From Acanthopleura granulata (Eukaryota; Mollusca; Polyplacophora; Chitonida; Chitonidae), in the NCBI GenBank assembly GCA_016165875.1, contig JABBOT010000080.1:13436337-13500336 (forward strand): DNA of 64,000 nucleotides. Direction: 5' to 3'. Under the pieces are notes generated by a model. It saw only the letters and a program-made list of their open reading frames with translations, was not told the DNA's origin and did not search any database. Below, piece by piece: positions 33,501 through 39,349 of this stretch; the stretch's first letter is position 1, and each line of letters begins with the position of its first letter. The translations under genes were made by a program, and so were the position numbers.

Positions 33501-34737
33501 TTCTCCAGGATCTCAAGTGTGTGAAATGTCAAGGGGTGAGTCCAGTAAATGTCCATGAAAGAAATGTGGGGTGAATGTGAGATCATCAAGACTGGGGTTA
33601 CTCCTTGTATCTTTGACACTTAGCTACATTCTCACAGTTGGATCTCTCTGATCTTGACCCACTGTTTAAATAGAACTATCACGCACATCATTGTTCTTTT
33701 TTTTTTTTCTTCAGTGTGCAACAAACTAGTTTTACAGGCAACAGCTGAATTTCATCTTTTGCATCATTTTCTGTAAATTGGTTTCTTTGATGGCAGGATA
33801 GTGATGAGATTTTGCCTAGTGAGTGTTAGGTAGCTTTAAGGCCAAGGTAACCACCATGTGTGCTATTAAGTTGATTGACAGAATTTCAGAGTTTTAAAAT
33901 ATTACCATATGTATGTATGGAGTATGTTTTTTGAGACGAAATGTTTATTTGTCAAAGAGTTCATATGTTTTGTGATCAGAAATTAGAAAATCAGAAAGTT
34001 TTGATTGATGTCTATTCATTACATCGATAGTTGGAAAAAGTGTTGTGTAAATCAGTTGCCTGATGACTTCTTCTTTCAGATCAAAGACAGTAACATGAGG
34101 ACATACTGCACCTGTGCAGGAGAGTACACTACGACCATGTTAGTGGAAGACTTCGGCAAGAAACTCAAAACTTTCCAAGGAATAGCCAGGTAATTTGCTG
34201 AATAACTATGCACAGCAGACTGCGCCAAGGGGTTAACCTGCTAATGCAGCGCAACGACTTTGGGGCCTCTCACCATGAAAGTTGTTGAATTTTATTTTTA
34301 TTTTTTGATAAGTTCTTGAAAGTATCTGATATTTTCAGTGGTAAAGATCATATTACATCATGGTTGAAATGGACTGATAAATAAGGTCTCAAAATAGTAT
34401 CCATTTATCTCTGTATGAAGGGTTGTTCTTAAACTGAATGGTCCTTGAAACATAAGATATTTGGGGCCTAAAAGTCTTTGATAAATATCTTCTTTCACAG
34501 CTTTGAGGCTCTGCTCTGTTTACTCCTGGTTCTCTGGTTTCCTCAACCCATAATCTAAGCCTTTTCAGTGGTGAACTTTTTCAGTACAGCATTAAACACA
34601 AATCTGTAAATCTGTGCTGCTATGTTGGACATTTTTTCCCTGTTCTGCTCAGAGCCTTTTGTTGCAGACATTACAATATGGAATTGTTGCTGGAGACTGT
34701 GACCTGGATGTTGAAGATGAATCCTCAGATACACTGA
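436..34737 (+). CDS. POLE: DNA polymerase epsilon catalytic subunit, C-terminal 34 exons (partial, 5' part outside window)
   Basis: This is the leading-strand replicative polymerase and is nuclear. The visible part starts at palm motif C (LDTDGIW, with a catalytic aspartate), so the exonuclease domain and the earlier polymerase motifs lie upstream. The 34 exons splice in phase to about 1,435 residues. In order they hold the end of the palm and the thumb (fragment residues 1-300), a basic/acidic linker with a likely NLS (GKRKRPHS, near 385), the inactive second polymerase module (about 480-1110, including the DUF1744 region), an acidic loop (about 1090-1125), and two C-terminal zinc modules (CysA about 1309-1342, CysB about 1369-1390) that in the family bind the accessory subunits. 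Identity comes from near-continuous agreement with known animal POLE. The stop is at 34735-34737. Several introns carry copies of adjoining exon sequence. Confidence 0.97.
1137..1337 (+). CDS. POLE: POLE exon w2: palm/thumb, [11 protein letters not shown] segment
   Basis: Encodes 67 codons in phase 0, including [20 protein letters not shown] and the basic [11 protein letters not shown] segment, which are almost unchanged from vertebrate POLE. Donor is gtaact. Confidence 0.96.
1672..1911 (+). repeat. tRNA-derived SINE, old full-length copy
   Basis: Head begins ggggcctccatggctgagag (degenerate A-box), followed by the shared body and ending near cagcataaagcctcaatcaa. It is strongly diverged from the young copies and lies in a POLE intron. 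Confidence 0.75.
2009..2161 (+). CDS. POLE: POLE exon w3: thumb segment
   Basis: Encodes 51 codons in phase 0, beginning [20 protein letters not shown] and ending [11 protein letters not shown]. Donor is gtgggt. Confidence 0.95.
2690..2830 (+). repeat. Fragment of a second, older SINE-like family
   Basis: The sequence reads ggtttgtcagtagcttacc, then cacccataaaaccgacagtc and a caatcaaatg tail. Similar tails occur near 31000, 34550, 37450 and 63400. The family assignment rests on these mutual matches only. Confidence 0.5.
3034..3159 (+). CDS. POLE: POLE exon w4: thumb segment
   Basis: Encodes 42 codons in phase 0: [20 protein letters not shown] through ISTAKRLAE. Donor is gtgtgt. Confidence 0.95.
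3766..3854 (+). CDS. POLE: POLE exon w5
   Basis: Encodes [20 protein letters not shown] and KPEGAPVTE. It ends two bases into an arginine codon completed by the next exon. Donor is gtgagt. Confidence 0.95.
4261..4363 (+). CDS. POLE: POLE exon w6
   Basis: Encodes [20 protein letters not shown] followed by [14 protein letters not shown]. Acceptor is tgctttcag, donor gtgagt. The following intron is 3.1 kb. Confidence 0.95.
4364..7445. other. POLE intron w6 (3.1 kb), mostly unexplained
   Basis: Contains a (gtt)n run at about 4659-4676 and, at 4680-5110 and 5700-6720, stretches that stay open for 86-115 codons on the minus strand. I do not recognise any protein there and see no splice structure. 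A dispersed repeat occupies the last 260 bases. Confidence 0.5.
7184..7369 (+). repeat. Dispersed repeat D1, copy 1
   Basis: The T- and A-rich segment starting near cagaaatgggcc and containing acagttttttaagg aligns along its length with 24555-24768 in another POLE intron. No coding capacity is seen. Confidence 0.65.
7446..7526 (+). CDS. POLE: POLE exon w7: end of polymerase thumb
   Basis: Encodes 27 codons in phase 0, [20 protein letters not shown] then IPAALQQ, a strongly conserved helix of B-family epsilon polymerases. Confidence 0.96.
7862..8008 (+). repeat. 5'-truncated tRNA-derived SINE with probable target-site duplication
   Basis: Only the 3' body and the (aaat)n tail remain, including cttgagtatggcgtaaacac. 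Similar flanks (aattagtcaaaagg before, aattagttaaagg after) suggest a duplicated target site, as expected for retrotransposition. Confidence 0.8.
8162..8290 (+). CDS. POLE: POLE exon w8
   Basis: Encodes 43 codons in phase 0. [20 protein letters not shown] and [12 protein letters not shown] match the family; the last ten residues (APAPKPQLQ region) begin the variable linker. Confidence 0.95.
8730..9200 (+). repeat. Three-fold ~130-155 bp internal repeat with (gtct)n tracts
   Basis: A module containing cagtttttgt and atttcaacgaaa appears near 8813, 8969 and 9096. Two of the modules are preceded by (gtct)n runs (8762-8784 and 8908-8928). The origin is unknown to me. Confidence 0.65.
10040..10225 (+). 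repeat. Diverged ~100-bp direct duplication in POLE intron w8
   Basis: Two copies share cccacatatttggaagtgac or cccccatatttagaggtcac, followed by gaaaactgttacag or ggaaactgttacag. Nothing else recognisable is present. Confidence 0.55.
10853..11089 (+). CDS. POLE: POLE exon w9: linker with likely NLS
   Basis: Encodes 79 codons in phase 0 of low-conservation linker: acidic start (DDSEDLF), a basic run [10 protein letters not shown] that looks like a nuclear localisation signal, then the conserved [13 protein letters not shown] that anchors the exon to POLE. The NLS role is inferred. Confidence 0.9.
11679..11879 (+). CDS. POLE: POLE exon w10: start of second polymerase module
   Basis: Encodes 67 codons in phase 0. 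A basic helix ([18 protein letters not shown]) precedes [20 protein letters not shown] and PWQIVQ, the conserved start of the catalytically dead C-terminal module. Confidence 0.95.
11925..12140 (+). repeat. Dispersed repeat D2, copy 1
   Basis: It shares taaatgacctaaaa, tcctgctggaaaaatg and a gatatttatttgcc stretch with copies at about 27535-27720 (POLE intron) and 46530-46700 (RARS2 intron). Confidence 0.65.
12191..12484 (+). repeat. Dispersed repeat D3, copy 1
   Basis: It aligns over about 290 bases with 16930-17230, sharing cacactttttaccaacatt, gcttttgtaaccataa, tttggcaaaacaa and aatgaccaggcaaccag-like ends. It is contiguous with D2 here, so D2 and D3 may be parts of one element. Confidence 0.7.
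12750..12882 (+). CDS. POLE: POLE exon w11
   Basis: Encodes [20 protein letters not shown] and RIFYVNQK, then GEGA. It ends one base into a codon. Donor is gtgagt. Confidence 0.95.
13042..13327 (-). mobile_element. Young full-length tRNA-derived SINE
   Basis: The head, on the right, reads ggggcctccgtggctcagtc when reversed, with an A-box-like tggctcagt and a B-box-like gagttcaag. The (aaat)n tail is on the left. A 14-bp target duplication tcatgtggctttat is exact at 13041-13054 (overlapping the tail) and 13328-13341. Confidence 0.92.
13516..13612 (+). CDS. POLE: POLE exon w12
   Basis: Encodes [20 protein letters not shown] and [11 protein letters not shown]. Starts with two bases of a split codon and ends with two bases of the next. 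Confidence 0.95.
14143..14283 (+). pseudogene. Decayed tandem copy of POLE exon w13 and its acceptor region
   Basis: The segment aligns with 14284-14424 at a spacing of 141 bases: ccccatatgtatg, then aatgctaacctgtcttctcc and gtgtgtaccagacccag. It lacks the acceptor AG (cacatcaatg in place of tcagtgagatcaacg) and carries an internal duplication of cttctcctgac, so it is unlikely to be spliced in. Confidence 0.85.
14330..14468 (+). CDS. POLE: POLE exon w13
   Basis: Encodes [20 protein letters not shown] then [13 protein letters not shown], ending in phase 0. A decayed copy of the acceptor and the exon's 5' half sits directly upstream (14143-14283). Confidence 0.95.
14841..15259. repeat. Fold-back element: ~155-bp inverted arms
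   Basis: The arms are 14841-14995 and 15101-15259, separated by about 105 bases. The left arm starts cagtggaaattgacat; the right arm ends atgtgaatttccactg. A related single arm lies at 24271-24430. The structure fits a non-autonomous inverted-repeat transposon (MITE-like); no transposase is nearby. Confidence 0.8.
15828..15934 (+). CDS. POLE: POLE exon w14
   Basis: Encodes [20 protein letters not shown] and [15 protein letters not shown]. It ends two bases into a codon. The following intron is 4.7 kb. Confidence 0.95.
16930..17230 (+). repeat. Dispersed repeat D3, copy 2
   Basis: Partner of 12191-12484. It shares gtaactggcacactttttac, attttcaagcc, gcttttataaccataa and caatgaccaggcaaccag. 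Confidence 0.7.
18739..19522. repeat. 49-bp minisatellite, 16 copies
   Basis: The unit begins gggggcatagtgcgcaaaca, then agaaaactgaagcagaat and a variable gtcgatcgt-like end. Unit starts fall exactly every 49 bases from 18739 to 19474. Copies differ by only a few bases, mostly at the tag/aag/ttg positions after ggggc and in the last 10 bases. Because 49 is not a multiple of 3 and the unit lacks minus-strand stops, all minus frames are open; these are not genes. Confidence 0.95.
20608..20736 (+). CDS. POLE: POLE exon w15: DUF1744 region
   Basis: Encodes [20 protein letters not shown] then [12 protein letters not shown], matching the start of the second, inactive polymerase fold. Both ends are split-codon junctions. 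Confidence 0.95.
21141..21322 (+). repeat. Two 91-bp tandem copies of the POLE exon w16 acceptor and 5' end
   Basis: Copies start about 21141 and 21232, with the true exon as the third at 21323. The second keeps an intact attccacag acceptor and gaagggtgccgatgacac, followed by ctaggtaacc, a potential donor. The first has lost its acceptor (ttaatgggtttcaaag). Confidence 0.92.
21323..21489 (+). CDS. POLE: POLE exon w16: DUF1744 region
   Basis: Encodes [19 protein letters not shown], then [20 protein letters not shown] and FIAVQS. The first ~57 bases and the acceptor are also present in two 91-bp copies immediately upstream. Only this copy continues into conserved sequence. Confidence 0.95.
21541..21800 (+). 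repeat. Old tRNA-derived SINE
   Basis: It has a full-length but diverged head (ctggccaagtggttagtgtg), the body (ccaccataatgctggctgac) and an aataaataaat tail. It lies in a POLE intron. Confidence 0.8.
22016..22088 (+). CDS. POLE: POLE exon w17
   Basis: Encodes [20 protein letters not shown] and ISD, between two split codons. Acceptor is attgcag, donor gttaag. Confidence 0.93.
22612..22699 (+). CDS. POLE: POLE exon w18
   Basis: Encodes [20 protein letters not shown] and YLNIDIILQ, ending in phase 0. NVLDWQR is the conserved core. Confidence 0.95.
23589..23764 (+). CDS. POLE: POLE exon w19
   Basis: Encodes [20 protein letters not shown], then [15 protein letters not shown] and [10 protein letters not shown]. 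Ends two bases into a codon. Donor is gtgaga. Confidence 0.96.
24271..24430 (+). repeat. Single arm related to the 14841-15259 fold-back element
   Basis: It matches the right arm: atatacttaagttacaagca, gaagaattacgtcacagccc and ggctgcgtttcatgctagg. No inverted partner is visible here. Confidence 0.65.
24555..24768 (+). repeat. Dispersed repeat D1, copy 2
   Basis: Partner of 7184-7369. It shares cagaaagggcctac, the T-run, gagccagaaaaaa and aacagttttctaagg. Confidence 0.65.
24959..25073 (+). CDS. POLE: POLE exon w20
   Basis: Encodes [20 protein letters not shown] then E, ending in phase 0. The donor gtaggc and the last ~13 coding bases are repeated about eight times downstream. Confidence 0.95.
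25061..25415 (+). repeat. Minisatellite grown from the POLE exon w20 donor
   Basis: About eight copies of a 41-47 bp unit (acaccatcatagaggtaggc followed by aagtccactttcactttgtc). The first is the real exon end. Later units keep gaggtaggca, caggtaggca or caggtaagca, so several intact donor-like sites follow the true one. Confidence 0.92.
25544..25692 (+). CDS. POLE: POLE exon w21
   Basis: Encodes [30 protein letters not shown] and [12 protein letters not shown]. Acceptor is tacaag. Ends two bases into an arginine codon. Confidence 0.95.
26066..26155 (+). CDS. POLE: POLE exon w22
   Basis: Encodes [20 protein letters not shown] and ADNQIIHFY between split arginine codons. Donor is gtttga. Confidence 0.94.
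26703..26787 (+). CDS. POLE: POLE exon w23
   Basis: Encodes [20 protein letters not shown] and LMKKVFMQ, ending in phase 0. Acceptor is cctcag, donor gtaata. Confidence 0.95.
27068..27271 (+). CDS. POLE: POLE exon w24
   Basis: Encodes 68 codons in phase 0, [20 protein letters not shown] then ILCTKKRR and AVAYVEYIT, one of the most conserved stretches of the C-terminal module. Confidence 0.96.
27535..27720 (+). repeat. Dispersed repeat D2, copy 2
   Basis: Contains ggtaaatgacctaaaacttt, tcctactggtaaaatt and gacatttatttgcct. See the copy at 11925. Confidence 0.6.
27892..28050 (+). CDS. POLE: POLE exon w25: acidic loop
   Basis: Encodes 53 codons: [18 protein letters not shown], then an acidic run ([20 protein letters not shown]). 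The same loop in vertebrates is also acidic but variable in length. The donor gtatgt at 28051 was chosen over gtgtat at 28049 because only the former keeps exon w26 in frame. Confidence 0.93.
28629..28700 (+). CDS. POLE: POLE exon w26
   Basis: Encodes 24 codons in phase 0: [20 protein letters not shown] then TNFN. Acceptor is cttacag, donor gtgagt. Confidence 0.94.
28997..29392 (+). repeat. Minisatellite of the POLE exon w27 acceptor, 11 copies
   Basis: The unit is ctctctgtttcagatgatca then ttgctggttacatc, usually 36 bp, sometimes 34 or 37. The last copy is the exon itself. Most units hold a tttcag acceptor with a pyrimidine tract; some read tttgag and are disabled. Confidence 0.93.
29357..29467 (+). 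CDS. POLE: POLE exon w27
   Basis: Encodes 37 codons in phase 0, [20 protein letters not shown] then [10 protein letters not shown]. It is the last of 11 copies of a ~36-bp unit carrying acceptor plus exon start. The unit that reads into SVYNHM is the functional one, because only it continues into conserved sequence. Confidence 0.93.
29761..29846 (+). CDS. POLE: POLE exon w28
   Basis: Encodes [20 protein letters not shown] and GDLAQQMF, ending two bases into a threonine codon. Acceptor is tgttgcag, donor gtgagt. Confidence 0.94.
29901..30162 (-). mobile_element. Full-length tRNA-derived SINE, intermediate age
   Basis: The head, on the right, ends gctcggccacagaggccc; the tail is on the left. 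Near-identical flanks (taccattgcaaagt and tacattgccaagt) look like a diverged target-site duplication. Confidence 0.85.
30483..30621 (+). CDS. POLE: POLE exon w29
   Basis: Encodes [20 protein letters not shown] and [20 protein letters not shown], then K, ending in phase 0. Confidence 0.96.
30940..31075 (+). repeat. Second-family SINE-like tail
   Basis: Contains ctgcccgtaaaaccgaccgg, gagtacagcattaaacatga and a cagataaatag end. It resembles 2690-2830 and 34500-34620. Confidence 0.5.
31096..31230 (+). CDS. POLE: POLE exon w30
   Basis: Encodes 45 codons in phase 0: [20 protein letters not shown], then [13 protein letters not shown] and SYVLPE. These immediately precede the zinc modules. Confidence 0.96.
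32101..32236 (+). repeat. 5'-truncated tRNA-derived SINE
   Basis: Body begins ccatacgtgggaaggtccgc and runs through gagtatggcgtaaaacgcca to an (a/t)-rich tail. It is missing the hinge catcatataagtgaa part. Confidence 0.8.
32430..32506 (+). CDS. POLE: POLE exon w31: CysA zinc module, first Cys pair
   Basis: Encodes [20 protein letters not shown] then SQDGS. ICKAC supplies the first CxxC of CysA. Ends two bases into a glycine codon. Confidence 0.96.
32705..32875 (-). repeat. Second-family SINE-like fragment, minus orientation
   Basis: It begins with the reversed tail (ttcactggtgtttaacacca, tactcaggaatttttcactt) and ends in cctcctaacttaaagctgca. It abuts the left arm of the inverted repeat at 32883. 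Confidence 0.5.
32883..33253. repeat. Fold-back element: two ~110-bp arms, ~151-bp loop
   Basis: The arms are 32883-32992 and 33144-33253. Both carry cagcacggctgaaactgatg in opposite orientation, and I see about 90% or better identity. The loop itself holds a short stem, ctgatggtcaaag and ctttgaccatcag (33010-33043). It lies in the POLE intron before exon w32. Confidence 0.88.
33403..33535 (+). CDS. POLE: POLE exon w32: CysA second pair, CysB first pair
   Basis: Encodes [20 protein letters not shown], closing CysA with CIQC, and ends LKCVKCQG, the first pair of CysB. In the family CysB carries contacts to the B subunit. Confidence 0.96.
34080..34189 (+). CDS. POLE: POLE exon w33: CysB second pair
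   Basis: Encodes [20 protein letters not shown] then [18 protein letters not shown] completes CysB with the CxC spacing typical of POLE. Confidence 0.96.
34500..34620 (+). repeat. Second-family SINE-like tail
   Basis: Contains ggtttcctcaacccataatc, ttcagtacagcattaaacac and an aaatctg end, just upstream of the last POLE exon. Confidence 0.45.
34668..34737 (+). CDS. POLE: POLE terminal coding exon w34 and stop
   Basis: Encodes [20 protein letters not shown] then IH and TGA. Human POLE also ends a few residues after NPQ. Acceptor is tgttgcag. The final bases begin a 60-bp tandem repeat that fills the 3' flank. Confidence 0.95.
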
Positions 34738-35110
34738 GCCTGTGACAGTGTCTGGGAGGTGCAAGTATCAGTGACAAACAATCATCAGATACACTGAGCC
34801 TGTGACAGTGTCTGGGAGGTGCAAGTCTCAGTGACAAACAGTCATCAGATACAGTGAGGGTGTGAGGTGAAGCTTGCACCTTGAGTCTCAGTGACTGACA
34901 ATCCAAGGATACACTGAGCCTGCGACAGAGGTGAAACTTGCTAGCCTGGTCGAGAATGTCTGGGAGGTGCAAGTCTCAGTGACAAACAGTCATCAGATAC
35001 AGTGAGGGTGTGAGGTGAAGCTTGCTGGCCTTAGGGAGGACAACATCTTGGAGGTGCACTTCAAGTCTCTGGGAAGCAATCCACAGATACACTGAATCTG
35101 TGACAGCCTG
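34726..35110 (+). repeat. 60-bp tandem array starting in the last POLE codons
   Basis: Unit starts at 34726, 34786 and 34846 are exact (cagatacactgagcctgtga, later cagatacagtgagg), then longer, diverged units follow. The first unit contains the POLE stop codon, so the array seeds from coding sequence and forms the 3' UTR or flank. Confidence 0.85.
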
Positions 35111-35529
35111 AGTCAGACATGAGGCTTGTTAGTCAACTTCTGGAAGATGCACCTCAAGTCTGTGACAAGCAGTACACGCATCAGTGAGGTTTGCTCTCCA
35201 GGACAGCAACCAGTCTGTGACAGTTCAGGTTAGAGGTGACCCTAGGTAGCTTTATGGAGGACAACGTCTGGAAGGTTGCACCTTAAGTCCAAGATACAAG
35301 CGCTAATCCACAGATATGATGAGGTATCCCCTGCAAGACAAAGATCAGTCCAAGACATTGTGAGTTAGAGGTGAAGCTAGCTAGCATTCAGGGGGACAAC
35401 ATCAGGGAGGTGCACCTCTAGCCTCAGTGACAAGCCATATACAGATATGATGGGGTTTGCATCAACATAAAACTAGTTTGTGACATTGGGGAACAGAATC
35501 TGTGCTTTGGCTAGAAAGAGGACTTCTGA

Positions 35530-35687
35530 AAGGTGCTTCGGAACTGTCAGTGGCAAACAGTTCACCGGATTGCTCCAAAACAAGCTGTATCCCAGACAGT
35601 GTGGGTTAAAGGTGCTTCGGAACTGTCAGTGGCAAACAGTTCACCGGATTGCTCCAAAACAAGCTGTATCCCAGACAGTATGGGTTA
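35530..35687 (+). repeat. 79-bp exact-looking tandem duplication
   Basis: Two units (from 35530 and 35609), each starting aaggtgcttcggaactgtca, are almost base-for-base identical; one difference is gtgtggg versus gtatggg. The similarity implies a recent event. Confidence 0.93.
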
Positions 35688-36146
35688 AAGGTGAATCTTG
35701 TTAGCCTTTCATAGGGAGGATAGCATCTGGAAAATGCATATCAAGCCTCTGAGACAGACAGACAGTTCTCTCCTGGAGTCTTGCCTTGATTTGGGTAAAA
35801 TCATACCAATTTGGCATTAATTTCCCAAGCCTTTGTTCTCCTGGAGACAGAGCTTTGCGTCACCCCATAAAACCCGTCCCAGATTGGTAGTGTGACATAA
35901 TACAGGTTTCCTGGTACAGAATGGGACGTAACACGTGTGATTGCGAGGCTTGTTGAATGAATACTCTTTGGATCTTCTGGTGTATGTAGTGGAATCGTGA
36001 AGAATACAGAAACTTAACAATTCTTGTAATGTTAATAGTGTTCGGATTCCCTCGTGGTTGGGTGAATCAGCTGTAAATCCAGCGTGCCCTCAGATGTACA
36101 TAGACAAAACCATCTACCAGACAGAGACTTAATTAAGAAGCCTCTG

Positions 36147-36243
36147 CTAAGGCTCTGTCCGGTTTCCTCCCACCATAATGCTGGCCACCATCATGTAAGT
36201 GAAATATTCTTGAGTACGGAATAAAATGCCATTCAAATAAATA
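36147..36243 (+). repeat. 5'-truncated tRNA-derived SINE
   Basis: The last ~95 bases of the element: ccaccataatgctggccacc, cttgagtacggaataaaatg, caaataaata. It may donate a poly(A) signal. Confidence 0.8.
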
Positions 36244-37344
36244 CCCTTCTCCTGATCTACATGTAATAAGGATGAAGGATTAAGGAACATTTCTTTTCTA
36301 TACAAACATGTATATACATGTAGATGTGTATGTATTAAAAATTTAGATCTTTGTAAGGATATTTGTTATGTTGGGAGAACAGCTGACTTCAGCCAATTGT
36401 ACCAGGGCATGAGGGCTTAACAACTTGCTTTTCTGAGTGGCGTATTTACGTGTAATAAATATATCTAGACTCGATTATATACTTGTAGTAAAATTCTATC
36501 TTGTTGCTTGAGATCTTGTCATATCGGGCAAACGTAGGTGAATCTTTGTTTTAGCCGGCAAACATAGGTGGTAAATTAATTTATAATTGGCATGTATTAA
36601 TGGTATAAGATGGTACATGTAGCACAGATGACCAAGAAGACTCAATATTTGTGTACCAGCATTTCAAAATAGGGAAACACCGCATTTATGATGTTGCCAG
36701 ATCAAATCCAGCTCTTGCTGATTCGGCTGCACATTTAAGTCACGAAATTTGTCCGTGTGAAAACTGATGGTTTCCTTTGAACACTCCATCCATAAACCTG
36801 ATTACTTCTGTATGAAGTGAGAAGTTCTTAAATATGGCAAGGAAAATAAACAAAGGACACAAATCTGTTACTGGGTTGTGTGTTGCAACAGAGGTACAAC
36901 ATTGTGTTATATTACTGGTTGAAATTGTTGATACTTGAACATCTGTTTTTAAATGCATCAACACCACACTAACTACAAATATTATTGGCTGATTGCTACA
37001 TGTAGGTTCAGTGATATTCTGACATGCAGTTTTCCAAGCTTCTTCTAAATACATATTTCTAGAGTGTCTGTCTAGCCAGTCATCTCAAAATTTCATTACC
37101 ACTGAAGTAAAGTCATAAGATTCAATTACACTTTGTGCAATAAATGTTCTATGAACATCAGGTGTTGACTTCGTGTTGAAATTTATAGGCAGTGGTGTAT
37201 CTAGGCTTTTGTTCATCAGCTTCTGAACCATTGGGGCCTCGCTTGCTTACACAGTTAAAGCTCTGGCTCTCTGTGACTGTCAGGTCCTTGATCAATCACA
37301 AGCTGGATTCGAAGAAGCGTCCTCATTGGTCAGGTCGCTTGTTC

Positions 37345-37505
37345 TAACCTAGCTTTTGCAGTTTTGGCTGCAGCTTTAAGTCAGGAGGTTTGTCAGGTAT
37401 CTGATAACAGTGGGTGGATTTCCTCTGGGTATTTTGGTTTTCTCCACCCATGGTCCTGGCTGTCACATAAGAGAAAAATTTCGGAGTGCTGTCAATCAGT
37501 TTGCC
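37345..37505 (+). repeat. Second-family SINE-like fragment
   Basis: Contains ttggctgcagctttaagtca, tttctccacccatggtcc and an aaaaatttcggagtgctgtc tail. The ggctgcagcttta motif recurs near 3438, 32850 (reversed) and 62605. Confidence 0.5.
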
Positions 37506-38159
37506 ATAATTTTCTGAAAACTCCAGTTTGACAAGACACCCCAAGTTTCTCAACATTTGTAGCAAGTAAATGGTACATACCTAAATGACATACATGTAAC
37601 TAAGTCATTAGTCATTTCCTTGAGTTCATTTGTGCTGTGAATTAATCTACAGAATGATGTTATGCACATAATAAAGTGCACAGCAGTGTCATATTGCTCT
37701 AAAGTGTTCATTACAAAATCAAATGATACGGTATGTCATATAGCGACTGCACAAATAGCCCTATGAGCACCATAAACTGCTTATCGTCACTTCAGCCCAT
37801 ACTACCAGTGATGGCTGGGCAATCTACAAATTCCCTGTCCAAAGCCAAGATTGAACCCATACCTCATATGCCTCGTGACTGCGCTCGAGTGGCAGCACTG
37901 AATAAGAAAGACTTGTTTTCACTCATCTCCTTCAATACTTACCATCATGACCATTCATTTATGAGTTTAAGGTTTGAGACTGCCTTCACCATGACCGGGA
38001 CAGATCAAAATGTCTCCTTGAAGCAGCCCTTAATCCACGTGCTGCCACACTGAAAAATCATGATCGTGACACCACGCCGCCAAAATATACTGATATATAG
38101 CCACCATATGTGACTGTGAAGTAACAAGATGTTAAGGTCTTATTTCACATCACATCACA

Positions 38160-38300
38160 CGGATATATTTATTTGACTTGTTGGATCCCATACTCTAGAA
38201 TTTTCAGTATTACTGATGGCGGAAACTACATCTGGGGTAAACCATCAATCTTTGGCAACTTACTGATGAGCTTTCCTCCCTGTGATGTACTGATCAATAC
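38160..38300 (-). repeat. Second-family SINE-like fragment, minus orientation
   Basis: It begins tatttatttgacttgttgga and continues catactctagaattttcagt and tactgatggcggaaac, similar in layout to 43040-43260 and 58345-58520. Confidence 0.45.
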
Positions 38301-39349
38301 ATGCATACCATACTGCTAGAAGAGTAGTGGTCTTCAACTACAGCTAGATAGTTTAAATGGCCACGTGAAAGTTGACTGTTTACTGTCGCCAGGGGAATGC
38401 ACAAATTTTGTGTCCAAGCCTGCGATTGAACTCTCACCTCATGTTAAAGCTATTGCAGGCCAATCAGCGAGAGCTGGATTTGAGTTGGCAGCCTCATTGG
38501 TCAGGTCATTGTGCGGAGAACACTACAGGCAGGAACACTGTGATAAAAACACTGGAATTCACATACATGTACAGCAGTGTATTTGCATTTGTTAAAAAAA
38601 CAGTATACATTACAAGTGACATATGAAATAGCATAATTACTGACTGTTGAACAACTTTACACATACACTGTATGAAGATTGCACTTCTGAAGCCCACTTT
38701 TGGGTGAAGTAATACATAAAGGCTGAGGCAGAGGACAAAATAAAAAAGTGAAATTTGTTGAAAGCCTCCATCACATGTGCATGCTAATTTAAGCGCATAA
38801 ATGTTATATGCAATGAAACGATATCATTTCCTAGCACTTTCATATTACAATACAGCTGTACAAGATATCTACCTTAGTTAATGAAATACATGTATTTACA
38901 TATTGTATATTTCGATTAAATATTTTTTTTTTTACATAAATGTACAAGTACATTTTCAAAGTAACACTTTTCTTTTTTCATGGGGTAAAGCAACGGAAAC
39001 CACAAAGCCAGATGAAACCAAAATCTGACAAATACTTCATTACCCGAATTACAGTACCTCTGTGTCAAAATAGCAATGTACACACATATCCCAGTAAAGC
39101 GAAGACAAGGCAGGGCTACAACTTCCAGTGTTATATACCTGAATGCACAGCTATTGTTCTGTTGACAACAAACATGTAGCTGAAAGAATATTTGGAATGC
39201 ACTGCCCAAGCCACACTATTTCATTTCCTTAATTTACATATATTTTCTTGATTGTTTCTACATACAACTCTTTATGACAGTTGAAGTTAAATGAAGTAAA
39301 CCTTTGGCCTTGACTGTGTACCTGTCAAACATCCTGCCCTGGCCCCACC

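Larger units (their letters stand above)
34738..39349. other. POLE-EXOC2 convergent intergenic region (4.6 kb)
   Basis: Holds the 60-bp array, further degenerate repeats to about 35480, a 79-bp duplication, a SINE tail at 36147 (its aataaa is the first clear poly(A)-like signal after POLE), second-family fragments near 37345 and 38160, and AT-rich sequence. No gene is recognised. Both genes end toward it, so both poly(A) sites must lie here. Confidence 0.7.

Noticed and set aside
37733..38053. 106-codon plus-strand frame between POLE and EXOC2
   Set aside because: Overlaps decayed SINE-like sequence, has no recognisable domain and no splice partners.
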